Below are positions 19,065 to 30,247 of a stretch of 64,000 nt of DNA, piece after piece. The stretch spans positions 1 through 64,000 of the forward strand of contig CATKWX010000004.1 of assembly GCA_949840345.1 (NCBI GenBank). Direction: 5' to 3'. Position 1 is the first letter of the stretch. The number at the start of each line of letters is the position of its first letter. Below the pieces are notes generated by a model, which worked only from the letters and a program-made list of their open reading frames with translations, had not been told where the DNA came from and did no database searches. Both the position numbers and the translations under genes were made by a program. Source of the DNA: an uncultured Eubacteriales bacterium (GTDB lineage: Bacteria > Bacillota > Clostridia > TANB77 > CAG-508).

Positions 19065-19320
19065 ATTTCACCTCAAAACCCGAAGAGTTTTGTACTCTTC
19101 ACTCTTCACTCTTCACTTTTAACTATTCACTATTCATTATTGTTTTTTTATGGTATTCCTTTGAAGCACGGAACGACGAGGGCGTCGTTCCCTACAGTGT
19201 TTGCAATATGTTTATTTGTATGTTTGTTTGCGGAACGACGTTGGTCTGTTCCCTACATCCAAATTTGCCAATGGCAAATTTTGTACTCTTCACTATTCAC
19301 CGTTCATTATTCACTATTCA
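19065..19320. repeat. Intergenic repeat cluster
   Basis: Contains a CGAAGAGTTTTGTACTCTTCAC tract, two GGAACGACG palindromes (19169-19195 with perfect arms and 19231-19256 degenerate), AAATTTGCCAATGGCAAATTT and TTCATTATTCACTATTCATTA. It separates two genes of one operon without an evident terminator. Confidence 0.6.
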
Positions 19321-19827
19321 TTATTCTGCTTGGAAGGATAATACAAAATCGTTAAATCCATTTTCTTTTAGTACAAATAATTGTGTGTAATTTTTTGTGT
19401 CGTTTATTAAGTCTTTAAAGTTTAATGTTACAACATAGTATGGACCTAGTCTTTCTGTTTTTTCGTAATCTAGTGTTATTATATCTGAATACTTATTTTT
19501 TACATATGTTGTAAATTCTTCTTGTGTTTTAAAATAGTTTTGTTTAAATTCATCATATAATAGATTATATGCACTTTCGTAGTCTCCTTCTTCTAAATAT
19601 GAAATGTATTTTGAAACATAGAATTGCATTCTGCTTGTTTCTCCCATTCCCTTTAGCTCTTCTATTTCTCTTGTGTTTTTTTCTTCTGCAGTTTCTATAC
19701 GGTTTGAAGGAGTCACATTAGGTTCTGGCTTATTATCTTTTTTAATTGATAAAATAATTAAGGTTATTATAATTACTAATATAATGCATATTACCATTAT
19801 TGTAAGTATGGTTTTTTTGTTTTTCAT
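19321..19827 (-). CDS. Small membrane-anchored NTF2-like protein
   Basis: 168 residues: one N-terminal transmembrane helix (about 7-27) then an extracellular domain. The segment QFYVSKYISYLEEGDYESAYNLLYDEFK parallels the neighbouring 312-residue protein, so the two are likely paralogous NTF2-like folds, as in VirB8/TcpC or DUF4878 proteins. ATG 19827 follows GGAGGAGGAAG; the eight codons ahead of it are repeat-derived and excluded. Part of the secretion locus; function unassigned. Confidence 0.65.
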   Translation of the reverse strand: MKNKKTILTIMVICIILVIIITLIILSIKKDNKPEPNVTPSNRIETAEEKNTREIEELKGMGETSRMQFYVSKYISYLEEGDYESAYNLLYDEFKQNYFKTQEEFTTYVKNKYSDIITLDYEKTERLGPYYVVTLNFKDLINDTKNYTQLFVLKENGFNDFVLSFQAE

Positions 19828-19857
19828 TCTTCCTCCTCCAAATCTCTTCACTATTCA

Positions 19858-22800
19858 TTAATACATACGTCCACTTTGCGTTCCATTTAACATATCTGTA
19901 AATGGTGTACTTGATGTAAATTGAACTTCTCCATATCCTTTATCTTTATTTAGGTATCCACCTTGGCTAAATAAATACCATTCAGCTTTTCTTCGTCTTG
20001 CTTTTTCTCCAGAGAAATTGCCTCCTGCATATGTCCATATATTTCCTAATTCTTGGCCTGTTCTTCCATCTTTAATATAATTAAGTATTTGATTAAATGT
20101 AGAATCATTTACACCCCTTTGATATCCTGTAATTATTAATGCCTCCATTTGGTTTTGTGAAAGTTTATTTCCTTGTAAACGGCTTTCTATTGTTCGTTTA
20201 ATTTCTTCAACATTTTCCTTGAATACATTAATAGTTACATCTTTTGGAAATACTTGATTCATATCATATGAGTTAAAATTATATCCGTATTTTTGAAACT
20301 TTTGAGTATTATAAATCATATATATACCTGGTCCAACTGTAATACCACCTTCTCCACCTAACCAATTAACACCTCCATTTGCACTGGTGAAATATGGGTC
20401 GCTCGTTATTGGCATTCCTTCTAAGGTTGCTAAATACCAGTAGAATTCTTCACTAAAGCTTCCAGTGTATGATGAACTATTTCCACCCTCTCCAAATATA
20501 TCTCCTTCAAATTTAGAATCTTGTATTTCGTCTGTTTCTTCTAGTGGATCCCACTCTTCTGGCACTATGTAATCGTCTACATTGTATACTACTTTTCTTC
20601 TGTTGTCTGTCATTATAATCATTATATCTGTTTCTATGGTTTTTCCTATTACTTCTTCTTCTGAATATGTACTTCCAACACTTATGTTATCATCTAATTT
20701 TAGTCCAGATATATAAATATACATATCTTTTAAATCTGGTCTATTACCTGTTCCTGTAAATTTTATTTTTACAGCATCACCTAGGCTTGTTTCCCTTGTT
20801 GAATCTTGCTCGCCTTCCGTTTTATTTTCTTTGCCATATCTTTCTTCTTCTTTTATTATTTGTACAATTTCTCCATCTGCTGGCATTACAACATTTAAGT
20901 CTTTATCAAAACCTAAAGTCCCTTGTGCTTTATGTCTTATAATTACTTTTGGATTTTGCGCATCGTATAGTGGGTCCCAAACTATTGGTTTATATGGAAT
21001 GTATTTTCCGTTTTCATCTTTTTTCGAGGTTACTATTGGCCACACTAAAGGCTCTATTTTTTCATCTCCACCTTTATCTCCTTCTGTTTCGTCTAAATCT
21101 ATTCCTATTTCTTTAGATAGTTCTTTTAAGTCTCTTAATATATATTCTGCATCCTCAGTATGAACAGCTTCTAATATTGCAAACGCATATGTAAATCCTC
21201 TTGTGTTTAGCTCTTCTGTTCCATCTTCTAATTTCATTTTCTTTATAATATACTCTTTCTTAAGTCCTTCTTCTGGTATATTTGAGCCATTGTATATATA
21301 ATATTTGTATTTTTTTTCTGTGTTTTCTGCTCCTTCCTTACCTCCAAGTAACATTTCCTTTATTAACTCATTTTTCTTTACCGCAGGTTCTTTTATTTGG
21401 AATATATCTTCTGTTCTTACTTCTTCTACATATAGGTTTTCAATCCCTGATAAAATATCGTTATTAATATCTTCTTCTAAACCAACATATTGGTATGTAC
21501 TTGTAAAAGCCTCATCGTCTTCTGTGCTATCAGGGTTATTTTTTGCAACAACATAACAATCAGAAAAGTCTAAATCTTTATACCAATGGTTTTTTACACT
21601 AGTTATAAATGGTGTAAAGGTTTTAATTGTTTTTTTTGTATAGTCTTGTACGGCTTCCCATTCTTCAACACTTAACCCTAAAAATGCATAGTTTTCCTCT
21701 GTTATTTCTATTAATTGGTCTTCATTATCTGGATCTGGCAATTTTAGTTTTATAGTTGCTTCCGTTTCACGCAAGGCTATATTAACTCTTGTATCAAACT
21801 CCTCTTCTGTTACTATATCATACACAAAGTCCGGTGCTTGTGTTGCTGTATGTAAAGTTAATAAAAATTCAAAAGATTTTCCGGTATCTTCCTGTCCATC
21901 CATCTAAGTCATATTGGTATACATATCCTTTATATTTTATTTGCATTTTTTTGTTTTCTCTATCTATTTTTACTTTGCTTGATGCATTTTCTAAATGTAT
22001 CATTCCTGTACCTAAATTGCCTTCTAGTATATCATCCCAAGTTGCAAATAAATCTGATAATTTATAATTTTGATTTGCAATCATATATGTCTTATTTTCT
22101 GCCGCAAGATATGCTTTAATGTATTTACTTTTAAGGTCAGTTATTTCAACTTCACCTGTTTCTTCATTTCTTTCGGATTTATATATAGTTTTATTTCCAG
22201 ATTTTATGATTTTTCCTCCATCTTCATTTGTTTCAACTGTTACCGCTTTTTTAGGATCAGTATCTAAAAAACCTGAATATGCTAATTTGTATCCCATATC
22301 TTCTAAATATGTTGCTATATCATATATTTTTTCATCTGTAACTTGCGCATTATCTGCTCCTTCGAAAAGTCCTTTAAATTTAGTCCATATACCATTTGCG
22401 AATTCCCCTAGTTTTTCTCTAATCAAGCCTACTCCATTTATGAAAAATCCAATATATCCAATTACAATAATTAAAGCAATTATTATTAATGCTATTATTA
22501 ATATTGCAAACCATAGTTTAGGACCAGATAGTAGTTTGATTATTTTTTTGATTATTCCTTTGGTTGCAGCCCCTGACGCAGCTCCAGCAGTACTTGCCCC
22601 GGCGCTAGCGCCAGCCTCTGCTGCTCCGGCCCCAGCAGTAGTTGCCTCAGCTCCAGCAGCTGTTCCAGTTTCAGCACCAGTGCCAGTTGCAGTGCTTGCT
22701 CCCGGACTTCCTGTTGTACTAGTTCCTGCATCAGGTGCTCCTGTACTACCATTTCCTTGTCCCGTGCCATTAGCTTGTGTATCCCCAGACTGGCTTGAAG

Positions 22801-23299
22801 ATTTGTTTGATTTGTTTGATTTGTCTGAATCATCTACTTTATTATTTTTATCTGTATTATCTGTGTCAACTTTATCTGAGTCTGCACTGCTACCTGTGTC
22901 CATTCCGTTATCTTGATTATTATCTTGACCATTATTATCATTACCATTATCGTTGTCTTTGTCGTCATCTTCATCGTTATTTCTTCTATTTCTTCGGTTG
23001 TTAGAATTGTCGTCATCTTCATCATTTTCTTCTTCATCATCATCGTCATATATATTGTAATGTCTTGCGTCTTCTGCTTTTTCGGCTTGTTTCTGTTCTT
23101 CTGTTTGAGGTTGTTCTTCTGGTTCTCCTGTTTCTTCTGTATTTGTAGGTGTAGTTTGTCGTTTTTTCCTTTCAAATTCTTTTTGTTGTTCTTGTTTTTC
23201 TCTTCTTTTTTCTTCTGCTTTTTTATCTTCTTCGTCTTTTTTGCTTGTGTCTTTTATTGCGCTTTGAAAGTTGTTCATTGCATCATTTTTACTGCTCAT
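19858..23299 (-). CDS. Membrane-anchored cell-wall hydrolase of the secretion locus, read through a +1 recoding site
   Basis: Joined product of 1146 residues. Frame 0 (21869-23299): charged coiled segment, Asp/Asn-rich then Ala/Gly/Thr-rich low-complexity region (to about 247), transmembrane helix (about 262-288), then extracellular sequence ending GRYRKIF-stop. Skipping C at 21883 in TAC CGG AAA ATC TTT TGA gives GRYGKSFEFLL and runs into 19858-21903. That part has a degenerate M23/LytM-like region (VMPADGEIVQI, AVKIKF, YIYISGL) without zinc ligands and a C-terminal lysozyme-like domain (SQNQMEALIITGYQRG, ARRRKAEWYLFSQGG) resembling GH24 endolysins. Its likely job is local opening of peptidoglycan for the secretion apparatus. 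Start ATG 23299 with GGTGA. Confidence 0.78.
21880..21886 (-). other. +1 recoding site TAC-CGG-A in the cell-wall hydrolase
   Basis: Frame 0 reads TAC CGG AAA ATC TTT TGA. Dropping C gives GGA AAA TCT TTT GAA (GKSFE), which opens into a frame of over 670 codons. Confidence 0.8.
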
Positions 23300-23331
23300 A
23301 CTTATCACCTACCTTATTAATTATTCACTAT

Positions 23332-25423
23332 TTAATTTCCATTTTGTCTGTTTCCATTTTGTTTTTGTCTTCTACTTCTTCTGTCTATTGGTCTTGTTTT
23401 TGGTTTTTTTGTATATTTCTTACTGCTCCTTTTTACTTGTCCTGATTGCACTTTTGAAATTCTATCTAAAACCATATCGTTAGGAACTTTATAGTCCTCT
23501 TCATATTCTTTTCTTAAATCTTGTACAGTTTCTGCATATTCTCTTAATTTTTCATTTTTGATTGTGCTTGTATCTTTTATGTCTAATACTCTTTCTGTTT
23601 CGTCTAACATTCTATCATCAGACCAACCTTTTTCAGCTTTCAAGTTATTATATGCATCCATTACTTTGTCTGTCTTTTGATTAATTCTTGAATTTTTAGC
23701 TATAGGAGTCTTTTTAAATCCTGAGATTACCAATTCTCCTCCTAATTTAGTTGCGTTAATTCCAGCTTTTGCAAAGTTTCCACCAGCAATCATACTTGGA
23801 ATATCTCCACCCATTGCTCCACCAATACCAATTCCAGCAGCTATTTCTAATGCCTTTACATTTAAACTTGCGTATTTGCTTAATACATTTTTAAACTTAC
23901 TTTCCGCATTTTTTACTGCTTCTGTATTATAGCTTCTATCCTCAGTTGAAACTGTATCAACACTATTTCCACTAGAACTATTTGTACTAGAATTACTTGA
24001 TCCGCTTGAAGTATTATCAGAATTATTTGAACCTCCTCTATTAGAGCCACTATCATTTCCTCCAGAAGAAGAATTTGAGCCTCCTGTGTTATTTGAATTA
24101 CTTGTCTGTCCATTTGAGCCTCCTGAAGCATTTGTTTGCTTTTGTGCTCCTCCTGCATTTGAGGTATCTTTTAAGTTCGGCTTTTTATCTGCTCCGCCAG
24201 AACTACTATTTCCTCCTTTATTTCCTCCACTTGACGAACCTCTAGCACGGTTAAGTGCACCTAGGGTTTTGCTTGCAGCACTAACGCTACCTGCAACTAA
24301 TGCACCTGCTGCCACTACATCTCCTAATGATTTTGCATTTCCAAATCCAAATATTGTTCTTATTATTGTTTCTGCCTGTTTCATAAATATCATTATAATA
24401 ATTACAAGTAATCCGCTACCTAAACTATTTGTAGGAGATTCTAATAAAGTTATTATTAGTGTTGAAAATACCATATATATTATACAGTGGAATGGTTGAA
24501 TTAGCACATTATACATGAATTCTTTTAACCAAGTATTTAAAGCTTGAGATTTTCCGGTCACCTAACTTATCTATAGAATATGTAACTGTAATTAATGGTG
24601 CTATTATTATTAAAAATGCTACTGTTATCATACGTTTCATATATGTATATAAAAACATAAATGTCATTATTGTCATACCTAAATATACTATTGCTCCACT
24701 CATTCCATCTACAAAATTTATGGTTCCTATAGCATCAGTAAATATAACTGTCATAAATCTATCTATGATACCACCATACTGACCAGCTGCAGTAGGAGGT
24801 CTTATTGCTTTAACTAAAGCCTCATTTACATATATTGTTGCTATAATTATGTAATGTAGCAAGAATATGGTTACAAAACCTACAATCCAATCTGTTAACA
24901 TATTTTTATATTTAGCTTTGTCTTCTGCAAGTGTTGATATTGCCATACGAATTCCAATATATACTAATACCAATAAACTTATAATTATTGCCAAATTTCT
25001 AATCGCAAAATACCAAGTTGCTATACTGTTTCTTATATCAGAAATTATTTGATGTTCTGAACTATTATTTATAGGTTTAAAAAAGTTTACATCTATTATT
25101 GGTATTACTCCATCTATATTATGGAAAAATATATCATCTAACGTTAATACCCATCTTGACTCATCACTATCTGCACCAAGTTCTGCAAATTCAGAAGTAA
25201 GTGCATTTGCTCCAACTCCTACTACAAGAATTACAAGTTTTGCTGGCATTAATAATATACCTGCAACTCCATCTACTGCTGCACCTAAAACTTCCTTTGC
25301 ACTAATTCCATCTTCTTCAACTTCCTCTTCTTCTGTTGCATATGAACAGATTGGATACATAAAATTGAATAGAGTTACTAATATTAATATTATGCATAAT
25401 ATTTTTTTACCTTTTATTTTCAT
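23332..25423 (-). CDS. VirB6/TrbL-like polytopic membrane protein, read through a +1 recoding site
   Basis: Joined length 696. Frame 0 (24509-25423): signal-like first helix, a second helix, the VirB6-family core (RNLAIIISLLVLVYIGIRMAIS, EDKAKYKNMLTDW) and LIIIAPLITVTYSIDKLGD, then a nonsense tail RKISSFKYLVKRIHV. Skipping C at 24556 in GAC CGG AAA ATC yields DKLGDGKSQALNTWLKEFMYNVLIQPFH, which matches the paralogue at 30248-31387 (AFKAWLQEFMVNIFVQPVH) and the one at 25436-28787 (GKSKALGVWVKEF). The second part adds two helices and a long Ser/Gly/Asn-rich cytoplasmic tail. VirB6-like proteins form the inner-membrane channel of type IV systems. ATG 25423 has GGTGAG. Confidence 0.82.
24553..24559 (-). 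other. +1 recoding site GAC-CGG-A in VirB6-like gene
   Basis: Frame 0 GGT GAC CGG AAA ATC; dropping C gives GAC GGA AAA TCT CAA (DGKSQ), aligning with two intact paralogues in the same locus. Confidence 0.88.
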
Positions 25424-25435
25424 TTTCTCACCTAC

Positions 25436-28400
25436 CTAATCTGTTATATCTTTATTCATTATTAAATCTAATATCTGCTCTGTAGAATATACTTGATTTC
25501 CTGAGGTTACTTCTGCTTCTTTGTTTAGTATATTTAAACTTTCTATTGGCTCTTGTAAATTTTTAAAATCTCTATTCATCTCAATGCTACCTTTTTTCTC
25601 TAAAGTTTTAGATATTAAATCTGTTAATTCTTTTGCTGATATTTTAGAAACAATTTGTTCCTGTGTATCTTTTGTTACTATTTCATCTATCTTATCATTT
25701 AGTTTAGCCTTATCTTTAGGATTATCTTCTATCGCTTTTTGGATTTGCTCCATTAAATCTTGTTTTAGTTTTATCCTTTCGAATCCGCCTCTTTTCTCCT
25801 TAGCCGTATTTATTATTTTTTGCCTTAAGGTATCTTCAAAATTCTTTCTAAAGTCTTCCCCTACATTACATTCATTTTCTGATAAATATCTTTTTGCAAT
25901 TTCTTCTATAGAATCAAGTGTAACTTTATATTTATAATCTGCTATATGTTCCCCTATTTTATCTTTATCTACCCCTTCAGTTATTTGCGTAATATTTTTC
26001 CTCAATATTTCTCTATATTTTTTTCTTAATTTTTCATTCATTGCTATTTGTATATCTGTCTCATTTTCTTTAGGTTCATAATATATTGGCGGATAGCTTC
26101 CGGTTTTTAATTCTATCTACTTCTTTATTTATAGTATTTACTTCTTTTAGTGCTAGATTTCCTATAACTGATAATTTTTCTATTCTCGTGCTATATACAT
26201 TTTCTAGAGTTCTATGTTCTTTTATTGCAGTTCTTACTGTTTCTTCTACAGTTTGAGATGTACCTACCGTAGCCAGAGAGAATCCTATTCTTAATACAGC
26301 TTTTGGGAATTTGTAAGTTTTATTTTTAGCTGTATTATATGTTCTAATTGTTTTTTGTTCTGTTTTTTCTACATTTGTTCCATCTTTTGCATTATTAGAA
26401 CCTTCTGTATTTCCATTTTGATTATTTCCATTTTGCGCATTTTCATTTTTAACATTATCTTTTTCATCTACTTTATTAGGGTCATCTATATATATGTAAT
26501 TTGTTCCATCTGTTGATTTATCTAACGCTTCTGCTTGTTTTTCATAAGATCCACTACCTTCAAAGCCTGCGCCTAAAGCTCCTGCTGTATATGCAAACGT
26601 AGCTGCACCAACTATTGGTTTTTCAAACACTGCTGGCACAGCAGTTACTAAAGCTACAGTACCTTTTAACTTACTCTTTGCAAAATCTATTGAAGCTTTA
26701 TTTAATTGCATTATATGGTCTTTTTCTTGTTGCTTTAATCTTTCTATTTCTTTATTAATAGATTGTGATACTTCATCATTTCCTTGAACTTTATATTGAT
26801 CGTATTTTAAATTTAAAGAATTTGTTAGGTTTTTCTCATAAGCATTTACAACAGCACTCTTCCCTGCTCTATATACAGCTCCTCCAATTAATACTGCTGG
26901 AAGGAATCTATTTTTTAAGCTAAACATAGTTTGTACTATGCTCTTTAAAGAGTTTGCTTTAATTTGGAATATATTCTTTATAATGTCCTCTACATCTAAT
27001 ATAAAATTTAATATTACAAATAAGAATAATGTATATGGTATTAATGAAATTGCCGTTATATCAGCTATAGTACCTAATATTAATCCCACCATTATCGTAT
27101 ATATTAATGCGTGTATAAACTGTATTATTACATTAAATGAGAACTCTTTTACCCATACACCTAATGCTTTAGATTTTCCATTTATTCTTTGTATTGAATA
27201 TGCTATTCCCATTGCAGGAGATAATATTGCTAATATGTATACTATTAATACACGTTTAAAGTATAAGAATAGCATTTTTATTAAGTAGTATACTAAAAAT
27301 ACATATATTATAGCACCTGTCCATCCCTTTGTTGCTGGAATTTCGTATGCGTATGACCTCATTTGCTCATAAAAGGTGGAAGTTGCACCTGCCCCTTCTG
27401 GTGGAGTTATCCAACTTATTGCTATTTCGTTGAAGTTTAATATTAGTATCATAAAATAATGTATAAACATTACTACTAAGAAGCTAACTACCCAAGATAC
27501 CAGCTTTTGCTTGTATTCAGATTTTTCTTTTGCTACACTTGCAATTGCTGTTCTTATTCCTAAATATATTAATGTAAATAATAATAGTATTATACATATT
27601 GTTCTTATTGCAACATACCACTGAGCTATTTTCATTCTTAAATTGTATATTAAATCTGTTGAATCTTGCTTTAAGTCTTGTCCTCCAGCCTTTTCGAAGT
27701 TAAACAAGTTTACATCTAGTATTGGAATTTTATTATATATTACATCTTCTACTGTTACTCTTTCTGCAAAAAATTTAAAATCATATCCTTCAGTTGTTAC
27801 TCCTCCTACTACATTGTTTGCCCAGCCTTCAAATATACTTGCCCATCCAACAAGTTGTGCTTTTATTCCCATTGTTAGTATTCCAAGTAACCAGTCTGCT
27901 GCATCGTTTAAGGTATTAAATAGCCAATTCCCCTTTACTTTTCCTAGGTATTCTCCTTTTTTAGGAGTACCATTGTAGTAGAAACTTGATGAGTTGTTTC
28001 TTCCGTTTACCTCAATTTGTCCTTCATAGTCACTATCTATGTATTGGTCGAATGCTTCTGAGTCGTCAACTATAGGTGTGATTATTCCGCCAGATGTACC
28101 TTGTCCGTCAAATGAATAATTCAACTCCTCTATGCTATTAGCCCCAGCTTCAGTTATTCTAACCATATAACTATAGTTATTAATTATTCCATACGTATTT
28201 TGGTCATCTATTGTTATGGCACCATCATATCCTTTATTAGAAGAATGTGCTATTTCAAATAATCCATCGCCATCAATATCTCCTAAATATATAGCAACGT
28301 GGTCATAATAAATTAATATATCTCCTCTTATAGGTTGAGTTCCTTTTGAATAGCTTCTAAAATAATCTTTAAACTGTGGATATACACCATTATCCGCTCT

Positions 28401-28787
28401 TGATTGTATTGGACCTGCAAAATATGTAAATTCACTAGAGCCTAAACCCGTTGCACTATGAATTACAGTGCTAACAAAACCAACACAGTCCATCCAATAT
28501 CTTGTTTTTCCGTCTATAGTTGTTTTTATTCCCTTATATGCTTGCATTCTGTGATATTCACTTACATTGTACTGTGGACTATTGGGATTTGTTTCAATAA
28601 CACCTACACTTAAATAGTGATACTTTGTTTCAGCTGCGTGTCCATTTACCCAGTCTTCAGCTACTGAAGCTATTGCATTTCCTACTTCACTAGTTTCTAC
28701 TGCATATATCTTTTTAGGCGGAATTATAGAATATAACAATATTATTAATGTTAAAAATATAGTTATGGTTTTTTTACATATTTTCAT
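25436..28787 (-). CDS. NlpC/P60 peptidase fused to VirB6-like membrane protein, read through a +1 recoding site
   Basis: Joined length 1116. Signal peptide; NlpC/P60-type papain-fold domain (about 35-240) with candidate catalytic Cys in WMDCVGFVSTV and His in YYDHVAIYLGD; a linker; the VirB6 core (RTICIILLLFTLIYLGIRTAIA, KEKSEYKQKLVSW) with several helices; ILSPAMGIAYSIQRINGKSKALGVWVKEF; then a charged C-terminus. Frame 0 (26076-28787) ends KNRKLSANIL; skipping C at 26102 in AAC CGG AAG gives NGSYPPIYYEPKENETD and enters 25436-26041, a coiled, highly charged domain of about 200 residues. It probably couples gamma-D-Glu-diamino-acid peptidase activity to the secretion channel. ATG 28787 has AAAGGAG. 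Confidence 0.8.
26099..26105 (-). other. +1 recoding site AAC-CGG-A in NlpC/P60-VirB6 gene
   Basis: Frame 0 AAA AAC CGG AAG CTA; dropping C gives AAC GGA AGC TAT CCG CCA (NGSYPP) and continues open for 221 codons. Confidence 0.78.
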
Positions 28788-28804
28788 ATTCTATAACTCC
28801 TTTC

Positions 28805-28914
28805 TTTTTTGGTATTTCTTTGGGGTGACGGGTCGTCGGGGACGCCGACCCCTACAAGGTTATTTCTTTGTCGTGGCGGGCGGACAGAGGCGTCCGCCCC
28901 TACAATGTTTGCAT
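28805..28914. repeat. Two covarying palindromic repeats
   Basis: Two copies of the palindrome family with different stems: GGGTCGTCGGGGACGCCGACCC (about 28829-28850) and GGCGGACAGAGGCGTCCGCC (about 28880-28899), each followed by CCTACA. Confidence 0.65.
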
Positions 28915-30099
28915 TTAATTTTGTGGGGTCACTTCGTAATAATTCATTCTTATTATTTCGTTTTCTAGCATTGTGTTTGTATCTTTAAAAAATATTTTGT
29001 TATGTAGTTCGTTTGTGTTTATATTTTGTGTAGTCATACCTTCTATTATTTGCCCTTCATAATTGTTATGTACTATTACTCCGTGATTTTTAGTTACATT
29101 AAATTGTATTTTTATTCCTTTTAAGGTATATACTAAATTTACAAAGTCATCATCGTAATAGTATTGGTCGTAATCTGGCCATATGTCGGTTATTCCACTT
29201 ACAAAGCTTTTTACATCTGATTTGTTTATATAATCTTCTACTAATTTAGCAAATTCTATTGAGTCATATTTATCTACTCTATATATTGAAATATCTCCAT
29301 ATGAGAAAAATACATATATGTCGTTTCCTTTGTATCCAAATATTTGCATATCTTCTGATTTTATTGTAGGTTCCCCTAGTATTTGTTTTATTTGCTCTTC
29401 TGTCATATTTGTTGTTATTCCATTTATTACTGGGTTTTTGTAATTTTCTTTGAATACTATGTTAAATACTTTTTTGTATACGTTTCTTACTTGTATTCCC
29501 TCTTGTTCGTAAATATCGTATTTGTTAAAGGTTCCTGTTTTTTCTCCAAATTTTACTGAAGATGCTTTCCAATTGTTGTTTAGTAATTCTATTAATTCTT
29601 TAGACTGTATTTCTAAGGCGGTTGTTTTTGTTTCTTTCATTTGTTGTAAATTTTTTTGTGACTCTGCATTTCCAAAGTAATTGCTATCTCCATTTATGTA
29701 TTTTCTTTTTATTCTTCCGTTTTGGCTATCACATATTACTGCTATTAACATTTCTCTTGAATCGTCTATCAGTCTGAAGCTGTTATAGTTTAAGGAATAT
29801 GAAATCATATCCATCATTTTATTATAGTATTCTTCATTGCTGGTTTTATCTGTGTATAAATCTACTTTAAATTTTATGTATATATCAGCTTCAAAGCCTT
29901 CTGCTTTTGATTCTTCTTGTTTTATGAATTCTCCACCTAGGTAATTTACAACGTCTTTAGGAGTTTTGAAATCTTCTATTGTACTGTAGGTTTTGTTTTC
30001 TTCTTGCTTTTTTTCTAGCAAACTTCTTAAAAGGAGTATGGAAACTAAAACTACTAGTAGTACTATTAGAATTATTAGAATTTTTTTCTTTTTATACAT
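28915..30099 (-). CDS. Membrane-anchored extracellular protein of the secretion locus
   Basis: 394 residues: basic N-terminus, one transmembrane helix (about 6-27) and a large extracellular region. I do not recognise a family. There is a SmpA/BamE-like turn (NGITTNMTEEQIKQILGEPTI) at roughly 225-245, a motif found in small outer-surface lipoproteins, followed by alternating hydrophobic beta strands. ATG 30099 follows AAGGAGGAAG; the 17 codons ahead (MNSEEYKSLRDL...) come from a repeat and are excluded. It lies between the NlpC/P60-VirB6 gene and another VirB6-like gene, so an accessory assembly role is likely. Confidence 0.65.
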   Translation of the reverse strand: MYKKKKILIILIVLLVVLVSILLLRSLLEKKQEENKTYSTIEDFKTPKDVVNYLGGEFIKQEESKAEGFEADIYIKFKVDLYTDKTSNEEYYNKMMDMISYSLNYNSFRLIDDSREMLIAVICDSQNGRIKRKYINGDSNYFGNAESQKNLQQMKETKTTALEIQSKELIELLNNNWKASSVKFGEKTGTFNKYDIYEQEGIQVRNVYKKVFNIVFKENYKNPVINGITTNMTEEQIKQILGEPTIKSEDMQIFGYKGNDIYVFFSYGDISIYRVDKYDSIEFAKLVEDYINKSDVKSFVSGITDIWPDYDQYYYDDDFVNLVYTLKGIKIQFNVTKNHGVIVHNNYEGQIIEGMTTQNINTNELHNKIFFKDTNTMLENEIIRMNYYEVTPQN

Positions 30100-30247
30100 A
30101 GTTTCTTCCTCCTTCAAATCTCGAAGAGATTTGTACTCTTCACTATTCATTAGCGGAACGACGAGGGCGTCGTTCCCTACGATAATTATTCACTATTCAT
30201 TATTCACTATTCACTCGGCACCCGCTTCGTAGCTAATCTTCCGTTTG
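30100..30247. repeat. Intergenic repeat cluster
   Basis: CAAATCTCGAAGAGATTTG palindrome, GGAACGACGAGGGCGTCGTTCC (30153-30180), TTATTCACTATTCATTATTCAC tract and the CGGCACCCGCTTCGTAGCTAA element (about 30217-30242). Confidence 0.6.
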
